DNA of 64,000 nt from Dyella choica (GTDB taxonomy: Bacteria > Pseudomonadota > Gammaproteobacteria > Xanthomonadales > Rhodanobacteraceae): contig NZ_RYYV01000002.1 in the NCBI RefSeq assembly GCF_003977665.1, forward strand, positions 248,001 through 312,000. The letters run 5' to 3'. How positions within the stretch are numbered: the stretch's first letter is position 1; the number at the start of each line of letters is the position of its first letter. The notes below the pieces were generated by a model that saw nothing but the letters and a program-made list of their open reading frames with translations, was not told the DNA's origin and made no database searches. Of the stretch, positions 53,191 through 61,151 are shown in pieces. Position numbers and translations under genes: made by a program.

Positions 53191-54180
53191 TTAAAGAGGT
53201 TGTGGCGACAACCGGAATTCCCGCGTGTCGATACCGTGCTTTTTCAGCAGCTTGCCAAGCTGCCTGCGTTCCATTTCGCACATGCGTGCGGCCGCAGTGA
53301 CATTACCGCAGCTGCGTTTCATCAAATTCGTCAAGTAGTCGCGTTCGAAAGCCAGCATCACGCGCTCTTTCGCGGCCATGTATGGCAGATTTTCCGGGCT
53401 CAGGATTGGCTGCGATGGCAGCGCGCGCATGCCAAGCACATCGCCGACGACGGACGCGTCTATCGTATTGCCTTCGGCGCGGATATAGGCGCGCAACGAA
53501 ATGTTTTCCAATTCGCGCACATTGCCCGGCCAGTGATAGGCCGCAAGCGCCAGCAAAGCCGAGCAGGACCAATGTTTGCGCGGCCCGCTCAAGCGCTGCC
53601 CCACCAAACCGATGAAATGCTCGGCCAGCAGAGGCAAGTCGTCCGCGCGCTCGCGCAACGACGGCAGCCGAATGTGCAGGGCATTGAGCCGATATTGCAG
53701 ATCGCGGCGAAATTGCCCGGCAGTGACGCGTTCTTCGAGGCAGCTATTGGTAGCGGCGATCACGCGCACATTGGATGAGCGTGTCACATCGCCGCCGACC
53801 GGCCGGTATTCGTTGTTCTCAAGCAGGCGCAACAGAGTGACCTGCGCCTTGCCCGACAAGCTATCCACCTCGTCGAGAAACAGCGTGCCGCCCCGCGCTT
53901 GATCGATCAGGCCAGCCCGCGCCTGTTTGGCATCGGTATAAGCGCCGCGTTCGTGCCCGAACAGTTCGCTTTCGATAAGGCTGTCCGGCAACGCGCCACA
54001 GTTGACCGGCACGAACGAACACCCGCGACGCGCACTTGCGTAATGAATCTCGCGCGCGGCCAACTCCTTGCCGGTGCCCGTCTCCCCTTCCACCAAGATA
54101 TGCACATCGCAGCTGGCATAGCGCTTCAACTGCTCCATGACCAGCAAAAAAGGCCCGGATTGCCCAAGCATCGCCGACAT
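53191..54180 (-). CDS. Sigma-54-dependent activator (AAA+ with Fis HTH), eCIS regulator
   Basis: 329-aa bacterial enhancer-binding protein. The AAA+ domain starts almost at residue 1 and has Walker A GETGTGKE, the sigma-54 contact loop as GAYTDA (variant of GAFTGA) and Walker B GTLFLDEVDSL, followed by RDLQYRLNALHIRLPSLRER. A C-terminal Fis-type helix-turn-helix (GNVTAAARMCEMERRQLGKL) binds DNA. There is no N-terminal sensor domain, so activity must be set by its level or a partner, as with PspF/HrpS-type activators. Start chosen at ATG 54178-54180, with GGAGG 5 bases upstream; a GTG two codons earlier is less well placed. The sigma-54 promoter 260 bp downstream is the obvious target. Confidence 0.93.
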   Translation of the reverse strand: MSAMLGQSGPFLLVMEQLKRYASCDVHILVEGETGTGKELAAREIHYASARRGCSFVPVNCGALPDSLIESELFGHERGAYTDAKQARAGLIDQARGGTLFLDEVDSLSGKAQVTLLRLLENNEYRPVGGDVTRSSNVRVIAATNSCLEERVTAGQFRRDLQYRLNALHIRLPSLRERADDLPLLAEHFIGLVGQRLSGPRKHWSCSALLALAAYHWPGNVRELENISLRAYIRAEGNTIDASVVGDVLGMRALPSQPILSPENLPYMAAKERVMLAFERDYLTNLMKRSCGNVTAAARMCEMERRQLGKLLKKHGIDTREFRLSPQPL

Positions 54181-54186
54181 AAACAC

Positions 54187-54576
54187 CTCCTTGGCCTTAA
54201 GCCGACGCGAGAATGTCTCTGCACTCCAACGGTGTGATGTTCCCCAGCCAGATCGTAAGCCCGCCTATATTGAGCATGCGGGCGCGTCCACGCAAGAGGC
54301 GGGGCCAGCAGAAGTGGCAGTTGCCCTTTTTCTGTCATCTCGGCGCAAGCCGGACGATGATCAAGGCACATCATCAGGTCGCAAGCAGATTGCGAAAAAA
54401 CGCGCACCGTCCGCGACGAAGCAGCCTCGACGCCATCTTTTCAGCCGCCCACGGCGCTGCGCGCAATAAGCTGCCTTGACGATTGTAGTCACGTACAGCA
54501 TCGTGCCCAGGCTGCCCAAGCAGACTCCTTCGACTTGACGCTGACACGATTTAAATCTGCTCTCTTGCCTCAACGT
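54187..54576. other. Intergenic region upstream of the activator gene
   Basis: About 390 bp between the activator start and REP4. It must contain the activator's promoter, but I see no -24/-12 match and no strong sigma-70 hexamers. Open frames here are short and look random. Confidence 0.4.
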
Positions 54577-54644
54577 GTAGACTGGGATGGCAATCCCAGC
54601 ATAAGGATGCTGTGTGGAAAGCTGGGATTGTCATCCCAGCCTAC
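54577..54644. repeat. GTAG-headed REP pair (REP4)
   Basis: Inverted pair GTAGACTGGGATGGCAATCC ... closing CTAC, nearly identical to REP2 in length and joint. It begins 18 bp beyond the stop of the SDR gene. Confidence 0.93.
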
Positions 54645-54661
54645 GCGCTGCACAGCCTGAA

Positions 54662-55450
54662 TCACCCTGCTTTGCGATAGCGCTCCGCCGGATGCACCCC
54701 CGAGAAGTGCACCAGCATGGCTTTTCTCGCCGCATCGTAGGCATCCCACTGTTCGGTGTCGGGCAGCAACGGAAGCGTGATGGCTTCACGACGATCGAAA
54801 CCAACCAGCGCCGCGTCCACCAATTCGTCGACCGACATCATCGGCGGCAACTCGTCGACGTTCCGGCCGGAGCGGTCCCAGATCTCGGTAGCCGTGGCGG
54901 CCGGAAGCACAGCTTGGACATACACGCCGCCAGGCCCCAGCTCGCGCTGCAGCGTCTGAGACAACATCAGCACGAAAGCCTTGGTTGCACCATACAAAGG
55001 ACTGCCAATTTCATGCGCTATGCCAAGCACCGAGCCGATGTTGACGATCGCCCCGCCCTGCTCGCGTACAAAGCGCGACGCGGCCGCCGACGCGAGCCGC
55101 GCAACTGCCGTGACGTTCAGATCGACCAGCGCGGAGATCGTGTCGGGCGGCAAGTCGCCGAACGCGCCCGCCTTGGAGGCCCCGGCGTTGTTGATCAGTA
55201 TGCCGATGCGGCTGTCATCGCGAAGCCTGGCTTCGACCTGCGCCAACTGCGTGCGATCGACCAGATCCGCCCGCAAAATGTCGATGGCAACGCCGTGTTC
55301 GGCGCGCAGGCGCTCAGCCAGTTGCTCCATTCGGCTCTGATCGCGCGCAACCAGCACCAGGTCGTGCCCGCGCCTGGCAAAGCGGTCGGCATAGGTGGCG
55401 CCGATGCCGCTTGAGGCACCCGTGATCAGCACTGAGGGTTGAGTGGACAT
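54662..55450 (-). CDS. Short-chain dehydrogenase/reductase
   Basis: 262-aa NAD(P)-dependent oxidoreductase of the classical SDR family. The cofactor motif TGASSGIG sits at residues 10-17, followed by NNAG (ILINNAGAS), a catalytic Ser in NIGSVLG and the YxxxK pair in SPLYGATKAF. The substrate is unknown. It is divergent from a LysR gene across 153 bp, the usual arrangement for a LysR-controlled enzyme. ATG 55448-55450 is preceded by GGAG at suitable distance. Confidence 0.93.
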   Translation of the reverse strand: MSTQPSVLITGASSGIGATYADRFARRGHDLVLVARDQSRMEQLAERLRAEHGVAIDILRADLVDRTQLAQVEARLRDDSRIGILINNAGASKAGAFGDLPPDTISALVDLNVTAVARLASAAASRFVREQGGAIVNIGSVLGIAHEIGSPLYGATKAFVLMLSQTLQRELGPGGVYVQAVLPAATATEIWDRSGRNVDELPPMMSVDELVDAALVGFDRREAITLPLLPDTEQWDAYDAARKAMLVHFSGVHPAERYRKAG

Positions 55451-55603
55451 GGAGGGACTCCTGGATCGGGATTTAGGGATGCCGGCCGCTGACGCGGGAA
55501 ACTGCTAAGGGGTGGCTGGCCGGATGCGAAGGAAAATTAGCCCCTTCCAGGTCCGCTCACTAGCCGGTAAATTCGGTAGGCACCCTTCCCTAGGTGAGAG
55601 GCC

Positions 55604-56518
55604 GTGGACCGACTCGAAGCCATGCGGATCCTGCTCACGGCGGTAGACACGGGCAGCCTTTCCGCGGCCAGTCGTCAACTGCGTATTCCGCTGGCCACCG
55701 TCAGCCGTCGTGTAGCGGAGCTGGAAGAACACCTGCGTGTCCGCCTGGTGCTGCGAGGTACGCGAAAACTCACCTTGACCGAAACGGGCCGCGATTACGT
55801 CGCCTCGTGTCGGCGCATCCTGGAAGACCTGGTGGAGGCCGAGCGCACGGCAGCCGGCGAGTATCGGCAGCCGCAGGGAGAGCTGGTCATCAGTGCACCG
55901 CAGGCCATTGGTCGCTATCACGTGGTCCCCGTGCTGGTCGAATTTCTGCAGGCCTACCCAAAGATTCATGCCCGCATCCAGTTGAGTGATCGCGTCGTCA
56001 ACCTGCTTGAGGAACATGTCGATGTCGCCGTACGCCTGGGCGAGCTTCCGGATAGCGACATCATCGCCACCCGCATCGCACTCATCGGCCGCGTGCTTTG
56101 CGCCAGCCCCGCCTATCTCGCATCGCACGGCGCCCCCAAGGAGCCGAACGATCTTGTTGCACACGAATGCATTACCTATGAGGGTTACACCGCCGCAGAC
56201 CGATGGGAGTTTCGCTTTGGCCGGACCCATCAGCTCGTGCAGGTGTCGTCGCGCCTCATCGTGAATTCGGCAGAGGCCGCCGTCGTTGCCGCTGTCGCCG
56301 GTGCCGGCATTGCTCGTGTTCTATCGCATCAAGTGGCCGAAGCATTGAAATCGGGGGCGCTGGTACAGCTGCTGCAAGCATTCGAACCCGCGCCCATGCC
56401 AGCCAGTCTCGTGTATCCGAATCAGCCGCATGCGCCGTTGAAACTGCGTGCATTCCTGGACTTTGCGACGCCGCGGCTTCGGCAGCGCCTCGGCTATGAA
56501 AACCCGCCGGGCGCCTAG
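55604..56518 (+). CDS. LysR-family transcriptional regulator
   Basis: 304-aa regulator. Winged HTH at residues 1-60 (SLSAASRQLRIPLATVSRRV), then a complete substrate-binding domain (GELVISAPQAIGRYHVVPVL, RLGELPDSDIIATRIA). It belongs to the group with an LxxxxxxxxGSLSAASRQL start that often controls adjacent SDR genes. Start at GTG 55604-55606 with AGAGG just upstream. It probably regulates the divergent SDR gene and itself; I could not pin down a T-N11-A box in the 153-bp spacer. Confidence 0.93.
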   Translation: MDRLEAMRILLTAVDTGSLSAASRQLRIPLATVSRRVAELEEHLRVRLVLRGTRKLTLTETGRDYVASCRRILEDLVEAERTAAGEYRQPQGELVISAPQAIGRYHVVPVLVEFLQAYPKIHARIQLSDRVVNLLEEHVDVAVRLGELPDSDIIATRIALIGRVLCASPAYLASHGAPKEPNDLVAHECITYEGYTAADRWEFRFGRTHQLVQVSSRLIVNSAEAAVVAAVAGAGIARVLSHQVAEALKSGALVQLLQAFEPAPMPASLVYPNQPHAPLKLRAFLDFATPRLRQRLGYENPPGA

Positions 56519-56530
56519 CCGATCGCGGCC

Positions 56531-56689
56531 TCATTCGCGCTGTGTGAAGCGGAGGAGATGGGTGCGCAGAGCCACGATCTCCTTTTGCAGCCTGGAGAAA
56601 TCCCTGGGCGACTGCGCACATGCTTCATCGAGATTCACGCCCAGCGCGCGTTCGCGAAGGAACGGAAGATGGATATCGCCCGATCCCAT
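56531..56689 (-). CDS. Possible small protein, 52 aa
   Basis: Open frame convergent with the LysR gene, 13 bp past its stop, encoding MGSGDIHLPFLRERALGVNL... to LLRFTQRE. The residue pattern (alternating charged and hydrophobic, helix-like FSRLQKEIVALRTHLL) is protein-like rather than antisense-like, and GGAAG precedes the ATG closely. No family recognised; possibly the 3' remnant of a longer gene. Confidence 0.35.
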   Translation of the reverse strand: MGSGDIHLPFLRERALGVNLDEACAQSPRDFSRLQKEIVALRTHLLRFTQRE

Positions 56690-56707
56690 GATCTTCCGGC
56701 TGGCTCG

Positions 56708-56750
56708 AGCGCCCTCCCTCTCCCTTGGCCGGACAGGGAGGGGGCGCTTT
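56708..56750. other. Strong GC stem-loop (AGCGCCCTCCCT / AGGGAGGGGGCGCT)
   Basis: 12-bp arms with a two-base bulge and a ~15-nt loop, followed on the plus strand by TTTG. It lies 190 bp past the LysR stop and 117 bp before the DUF3348 start. It could terminate plus-strand transcripts before the motor operon, although the T-run is short, or be one copy of a dispersed intergenic palindrome. Confidence 0.45.
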
Positions 56751-56866
56751 GGGCTCAGTCGACGTTCACCCGGCCCATGGGGATCCGAAGAATCCAGGCA
56801 GCGTGGCCACTGCTTAAGCTTTGCATCACATTAATAGTGTAAAATCGCCGTCTTTTGCCTGTATCC

Positions 56867-57580
56867 ATGACGCAAACCACTCGACGGACGATGGTCCGTG
56901 GCCCGACCTTCATTCGCCTGCTTGCTCGCTTGACGGAAGTGGCTGATGTTCCTGCGCCCAGCCAGTCATTGTCATGCCGGCTGAGTGATTGGCTGGACTG
57001 GAGCCAAGCGGTTGCGCTGTCCACGGCACTGGACGGCAAGCCGTCCCTGGAGGATTCCGGCGCCCCTCTCCCTGGCGGCACTGAAGAAGACGCGTGTGCC
57101 CGCGTGCGCATGGCGTTGACCCAAACCATTGTCGGCGACCAGGCATTGACCGTCTTGAAGACGCGGGGCCATGGCAAGACGATCGCCGAAGAAAGACAAC
57201 TGAATCCATCTCTCGACTACACGGTCTTTCGTCAGCACTACCTCACCATGCAGCGGCGCATGCAAACGGCCGTCGGCAACTTGCGAAGCCAGCTTCGGGG
57301 CGTGCTTGCGCAGAAATCGGCGGACATGGCCCACCTCGCGCAAGTGGACGCCGCCATGGAGGTGGCGTTGAGCCCGCGCGAGCAGAAACTGATGGCCTCG
57401 GTACCCGCTTTGCTTGGCAAACACTTCGAACGTCTGCGCCAGCACAGGCAGGATTCGCGCACCGCGCCGGACGCGTGGCTGAACCTATTTCGCAAGGACA
57501 TGCAGAGCCTGTTGCTCGCCGAACTGGATGTTCGTTTTCAACCGGTCGATGGCCTGCTTGCAGCGCTTCGCGCTCGCTGA
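56867..57580 (+). CDS. DUF3348 protein, first gene of the motor-like operon
   Basis: 237-aa cytoplasmic helical protein of the DUF3348 family (GPTFIRLLARLTEVADVPAP at the start; FRQHYLTMQRRMQTAVGNLR; MASVPALLGKHFERLRQHRQ). Function unknown. By consistent neighbourhood it works with the DUF802, OmpA-like and DUF2894 proteins that follow; the DUF802 start is 9 bp after its stop. ATG 56867 chosen; an in-frame TTG 12 bases upstream is possible. The upstream DNA is AT-rich (GTGTAAAATCG), probably the promoter. Confidence 0.88.
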   Translation: MTQTTRRTMVRGPTFIRLLARLTEVADVPAPSQSLSCRLSDWLDWSQAVALSTALDGKPSLEDSGAPLPGGTEEDACARVRMALTQTIVGDQALTVLKTRGHGKTIAEERQLNPSLDYTVFRQHYLTMQRRMQTAVGNLRSQLRGVLAQKSADMAHLAQVDAAMEVALSPREQKLMASVPALLGKHFERLRQHRQDSRTAPDAWLNLFRKDMQSLLLAELDVRFQPVDGLLAALRAR

Positions 57581-57589
57581 ATCGGATTT

Positions 57590-59686
57590 ATGCTTAGAAA
57601 TCTTGCTTTTTACGCTGTGTTCCTCGCTGGCCTTGCTGCCGTATGCTGGATCGGGGCGGGTCATGTCGGCTCCAATCCGCTGGGGGCCGCGGTCGCGATG
57701 CTCATCGGCGCGTGTTATCTCGTCGGCGGATTTGAGCTGCATCGCAGCCGGCAGGCCACCGCCATGCTGGAGCACGCCGTTTCCGGACTGACCGTGTCGC
57801 CGCTCAGCCTGAACGAATGGCTCGACCGCCTGCCCCCTCGCCTGCGCACAGCGGTACGCCTGCGTGTCGAGGGGGAGCGCTCGGCTTTGCCCGGCCCGGC
57901 CCTGACGCCGTATCTGGTCGGCTTGCTGGTGCTGCTGGGCATGCTCGGCACGCTACTCGGCATGATGACGACGCTCAGGGGCACCGGCCTGGCGCTGGAG
58001 AGCGCGACGGATCTGCAGGCCATTCGCGGATCGCTCGCCGCACCGATCAAGGGCCTGGGGTTTGCATTCGGCACCTCCATGGCCGGCGTTGCCAGCTCGG
58101 CGATGCTCGGCCTGCTTTCGGCCCTGACCAGGCGCGAGCGGCTCCACGCGGTGCTACGGCTGGACACCAAAATCGCCACCACCCTGCGCGTCTATTCGCC
58201 GGCCTATCAGCGTGAGGAAACGTTCAAGTTGCTGCAGCAGCAGACCGAGCTGCTGCCTGCCCTCGTCCATCAATGGCAGGCGATGATGGCGGCCATGGAG
58301 CGGCAAAGTATTGCCGCGAGCGAGCGGCAGCTTGCCAGCCAGGACAGCTTTCATGCCAGGACCGAGGCGGCTTATCTACGCCTTGCCTCCTCCGTCGAAC
58401 AATCGTTGCGCCAGAGCGCCGCCGAAAGCGGCCATGCCGTCAGCGCCGCGCTGCAACCGGCCGTGGAAGCCACCATGGCCGGCCTGGTGCGCGAAACAGC
58501 TTCCCTGCGCGACACCGTTACGCACGCGGTACAGCTTCAATTGGGCCAGCTATCCGCCGGCTTTGAGAAAACGGCTGCGACCGTGGCGGAAACGTGGGAC
58601 GAGGCACTGACCCAACACCGACAATCCAATGCGGCGCTTGTGCAAGATCTGCGCATGTCGCAGACGCAGTTGACCGAAACCTTCGATCGCCGCTCGCTCG
58701 ACTTGCTGGAAGGCATTGCCACGCGCCTCGACCTGACCGTTAACCATCTGTCGGACGGCTGGAACAACGCATTGTCGCAGCAACAGACAGTCCATGCCGA
58801 TCTGACCACTCGCCATGAGCACGCATTGGCCTCAGCCGCCGTAACCTTCAAGGAGCACGCGACGTCGCTGGTCCAAGTCGTGCATCAGTCGCATACGGAT
58901 TTGCAGAGCACACTGGAATCGCGTGACCAGCTGCGCCTAACTGCCTGGACAGAAACCTTCTCTACGATGACCACGGCATTGAGCCAACGTTGGGAGCAGC
59001 AGGATGAGCACTCCGCGCAGCGGCAAGTTGCGGTTTGCGACTCGCTTGCCCAGACCATGCGCGACGTATCGGCGCAAATGCAGGCACATACCGGCGACAC
59101 CATCTCGGAAGTCTTCCGTCTGGTGCAGGCTGCGTCGGAAGCACCCAAAGTGGCGGCTGACGTCATCGCCGAACTACGCCGGAGCCTGTCCGACAGCATG
59201 GCTCGTGACAACGCCATGCTGGAGGAACGCAACCGCTTGCTGGGCACCCTGGAAACCTTGCTCGATGCCGTCAACCTCGCGTCGAAGGAGCAACGCTCTG
59301 CGGTCGACGCGCTGGTGACCACCTCGGCGGATCTGCTGGATCGAGCCAGCACACGCTTTACCGGCCAAATCGAGGCGGAGGTCGGCAAGCTGGAGACAGT
59401 GGCTGCCCAGATCGCCGGCGGCGCCGTTGAAGTGGCGAGCCTGGGTGAGGCATTCGGCACGGCCGTCCAGCTATTTGGCCAGTCGAACCAGGCCTTGATG
59501 GATCAGTTGCAGCACATCGCCGATGCACTGGATCAGTCGCTATCGCGCAGTGACGAACAGCTCGCGTATTACGTGGCGCAAGCCAAGGAAGTGATCGACC
59601 TGAGCATGCTTTCGCAAAAGCAGATCATCGAGGACCTGCAGCGCATGGCTCGCCAACCGGCGTCGGCCGGAGTTGAAAGCGCATGA
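57590..59686 (+). CDS. DUF802 MotA/TolQ/ExbB-like membrane protein with long cytoplasmic tail
   Basis: 698-aa inner-membrane protein. Four membrane helices are at ~5-22, 32-50, 107-128 and 155-178. The third and fourth carry the proton-channel-type pattern (LVLLGMLGTLLGMMTTLRG; GLGFAFGTSMAGVASSAMLG) seen in TolQ/ExbB/MotA. Residues ~180-698 are a ~500-residue heptad-rich alpha-helical tail with many Gln, Ala and His, predicted to project into the cytoplasm as a coiled-coil bundle, the layout of the Zorya subunit ZorA. The next gene encodes the MotB-like partner and overlaps by 4 bp (ATGA). I infer an ion-driven rotary unit; its target is unknown. Confidence 0.88.
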   Translation: MLRNLAFYAVFLAGLAAVCWIGAGHVGSNPLGAAVAMLIGACYLVGGFELHRSRQATAMLEHAVSGLTVSPLSLNEWLDRLPPRLRTAVRLRVEGERSALPGPALTPYLVGLLVLLGMLGTLLGMMTTLRGTGLALESATDLQAIRGSLAAPIKGLGFAFGTSMAGVASSAMLGLLSALTRRERLHAVLRLDTKIATTLRVYSPAYQREETFKLLQQQTELLPALVHQWQAMMAAMERQSIAASERQLASQDSFHARTEAAYLRLASSVEQSLRQSAAESGHAVSAALQPAVEATMAGLVRETASLRDTVTHAVQLQLGQLSAGFEKTAATVAETWDEALTQHRQSNAALVQDLRMSQTQLTETFDRRSLDLLEGIATRLDLTVNHLSDGWNNALSQQQTVHADLTTRHEHALASAAVTFKEHATSLVQVVHQSHTDLQSTLESRDQLRLTAWTETFSTMTTALSQRWEQQDEHSAQRQVAVCDSLAQTMRDVSAQMQAHTGDTISEVFRLVQAASEAPKVAADVIAELRRSLSDSMARDNAMLEERNRLLGTLETLLDAVNLASKEQRSAVDALVTTSADLLDRASTRFTGQIEAEVGKLETVAAQIAGGAVEVASLGEAFGTAVQLFGQSNQALMDQLQHIADALDQSLSRSDEQLAYYVAQAKEVIDLSMLSQKQIIEDLQRMARQPASAGVESA

Positions 59687-60333
59687 ACGACGACTGGGAA
59701 GCCGACGAGGTATCGGCGGCGCCGATCTGGGCCGCCTTCGGTGACCTGATGTCGGTGCTGCTGGGCGTGTTCGTACTGATCCTGGTGGGCGTGATCGGCG
59801 TGCAACTGCAACTGTCCCATCGCTTGGACGACGAGATCAGACAGCGGCAAGCCGAGGCACAGCGCAGCAAGGCCCTGGAGCAGGCGCTGGCAGCTCCATT
59901 GGCCGCAGGCCGCGTCACTCTGGTCAATGGACGCATCGGCATCAGCGGCAACGTGCTGTTCGCGCTCAACTCCGATCAACTGCAGCCCGAGGGCCGCGAG
60001 CTGTTGAAGAGCCTGGCCGGCCCGCTATCGAACTACCTCAAGGCACGCGGCGGCCAGCTGATGGTGAGCGGCTTCACCGATGATCAGCAAGTCCGCGATG
60101 ACAATCGTCGGTTCGCCGATAACTGGGAGCTCTCGGCGGAGCGCGCGCTGACCGTGACCCGCACCCTGGTTGCCGAAGGCATCCCCGCCTCCTCGGTATT
60201 CGCCGCCGCGTTCGGCTCGGAACAGCCAGTCGCCCCGAACAGCAATGACGAAGGACGAGCCAGGAACCGGCGCGTGGAAATCGCCCCCCTGCCGGGCCCG
60301 CCATCGGCGACAGCCACTACTCATGAGCCATAG
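59683..60333 (+). CDS. MotB/TolR-like stator protein with OmpA domain
   Basis: 216-aa protein with one N-terminal membrane helix (residues ~18-40) that includes Asp21 in WAAFGDLMSVLLGVF, at the position of the ion-binding Asp of MotB/ExbD/ZorB. A periplasmic OmpA-like peptidoglycan-binding domain follows (LFALNSDQLQPEGRELL; DNWELSAERALTVTRTL; GRARNRRVEI). Together with the DUF802 protein it should form a 5:2-type ion-driven motor anchored to the wall. It overlaps both neighbours. Confidence 0.92.
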   Translation: MNDDWEADEVSAAPIWAAFGDLMSVLLGVFVLILVGVIGVQLQLSHRLDDEIRQRQAEAQRSKALEQALAAPLAAGRVTLVNGRIGISGNVLFALNSDQLQPEGRELLKSLAGPLSNYLKARGGQLMVSGFTDDQQVRDDNRRFADNWELSAERALTVTRTLVAEGIPASSVFAAAFGSEQPVAPNSNDEGRARNRRVEIAPLPGPPSATATTHEP

Positions 60334-60958
60334 CAGGACTCACGCCAGAGTGACGCTTGACGCGTGGCGCAAGCAGCGCGCCGATCGCATGAATCCGGTT
60401 CGCTTTCAATTCATCGAGGCAATGGAGCGACGCGCGGCCAGTCATACGGGGGAAGTGCGCCGGCTGCTGGACGACAAGCTGTCCGAACTGCTTGACGCCT
60501 ATGCCAGTGATCTCGAAAAAGCGGCCGATAACGCAACAGCGCCATGCCCACCCGAGCGCGGAGCGCTCGGCGTGCTGATCGATCACATCGCCAGCCATGC
60601 GGCAGCGCGCAGCAACGAGCTGGCAGCGAAAGGCGTGCCGCTCTATCGCCACGACTTTCCAAGCTTGGGCATGCTCGACGAGTTCAGGAAAATCTGGTCC
60701 CAGGTGCGCGCTCAAAGCCAGTTGCTGCAGTCACTGGAGCCGGTGCCCGCGCATGCGGGCCCCCTCAACTCAAGCGCCCTCGTCCATCGCTCGATCACGC
60801 TGATGCGCGAATGGTCACCCGAGTATCTGCAGCACTTTTTGTCCTACGTTGATGATTTGTCCTGGATGGCGCAGATGAATGCCTACGGGGTCTCGGCAGT
60901 CCCAGCCAAAGACGCGCCTCCCAACAGGAGTGCCAGAAAGCGCGCAGCGGATAAATGA
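60323..60958 (+). CDS. DUF2894 protein, last gene of the motor-like operon
   Basis: 211-aa cytoplasmic helical protein of the DUF2894 family (DPVRFQFIEAMERRAASHTG-like start, here NPVRFQFIEAMERRA; DEFRKIWSQVRAQSQLLQSL; ITLMREWSPEYLQHFLSYVD). Basic C-terminal tail. Function unknown; conserved linkage with DUF3348/DUF802/OmpA suggests a shared complex. Start at ATG 60323-60325, overlapping the OmpA gene by 11 bp; the longer frame above it is the shadow of that gene. Confidence 0.88.
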   Translation: MSHSRTHARVTLDAWRKQRADRMNPVRFQFIEAMERRAASHTGEVRRLLDDKLSELLDAYASDLEKAADNATAPCPPERGALGVLIDHIASHAAARSNELAAKGVPLYRHDFPSLGMLDEFRKIWSQVRAQSQLLQSLEPVPAHAGPLNSSALVHRSITLMREWSPEYLQHFLSYVDDLSWMAQMNAYGVSAVPAKDAPPNRSARKRAADK

Positions 60959-61151
60959 TGGGCGTGATCTCAGCCATTGAGATTGACTGAGAGCAGGTTG
61001 ACGCCATTTCAAAGCGAGTCGTCATTCCGACAGATGCCGGTATTGTCAGTAGCTCCAAGTGGCTCACTCGTCATGGTTCAAGTCGGGGAGAAGATGTGCA
61101 TACTGGCTGGAATCTTGGATGGTCAAGGCCGCTTGCAGGAGACATGACCAG

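Noticed and set aside
56867-60958. Calling the operon a bona fide Zorya defence system
   Set aside because: ZorA/ZorB-like features are present, but no ZorC, ZorD helicase-nuclease or ZorE HNH gene is adjacent, so only an analogy is claimed.
61059-61151. N-terminal extension of the substrate-binding-protein gene as a signal peptide
   Set aside because: The extension is Arg/Cys/Trp-rich with no hydrophobic core; the GTG at 61152 begins the conserved fold more naturally.
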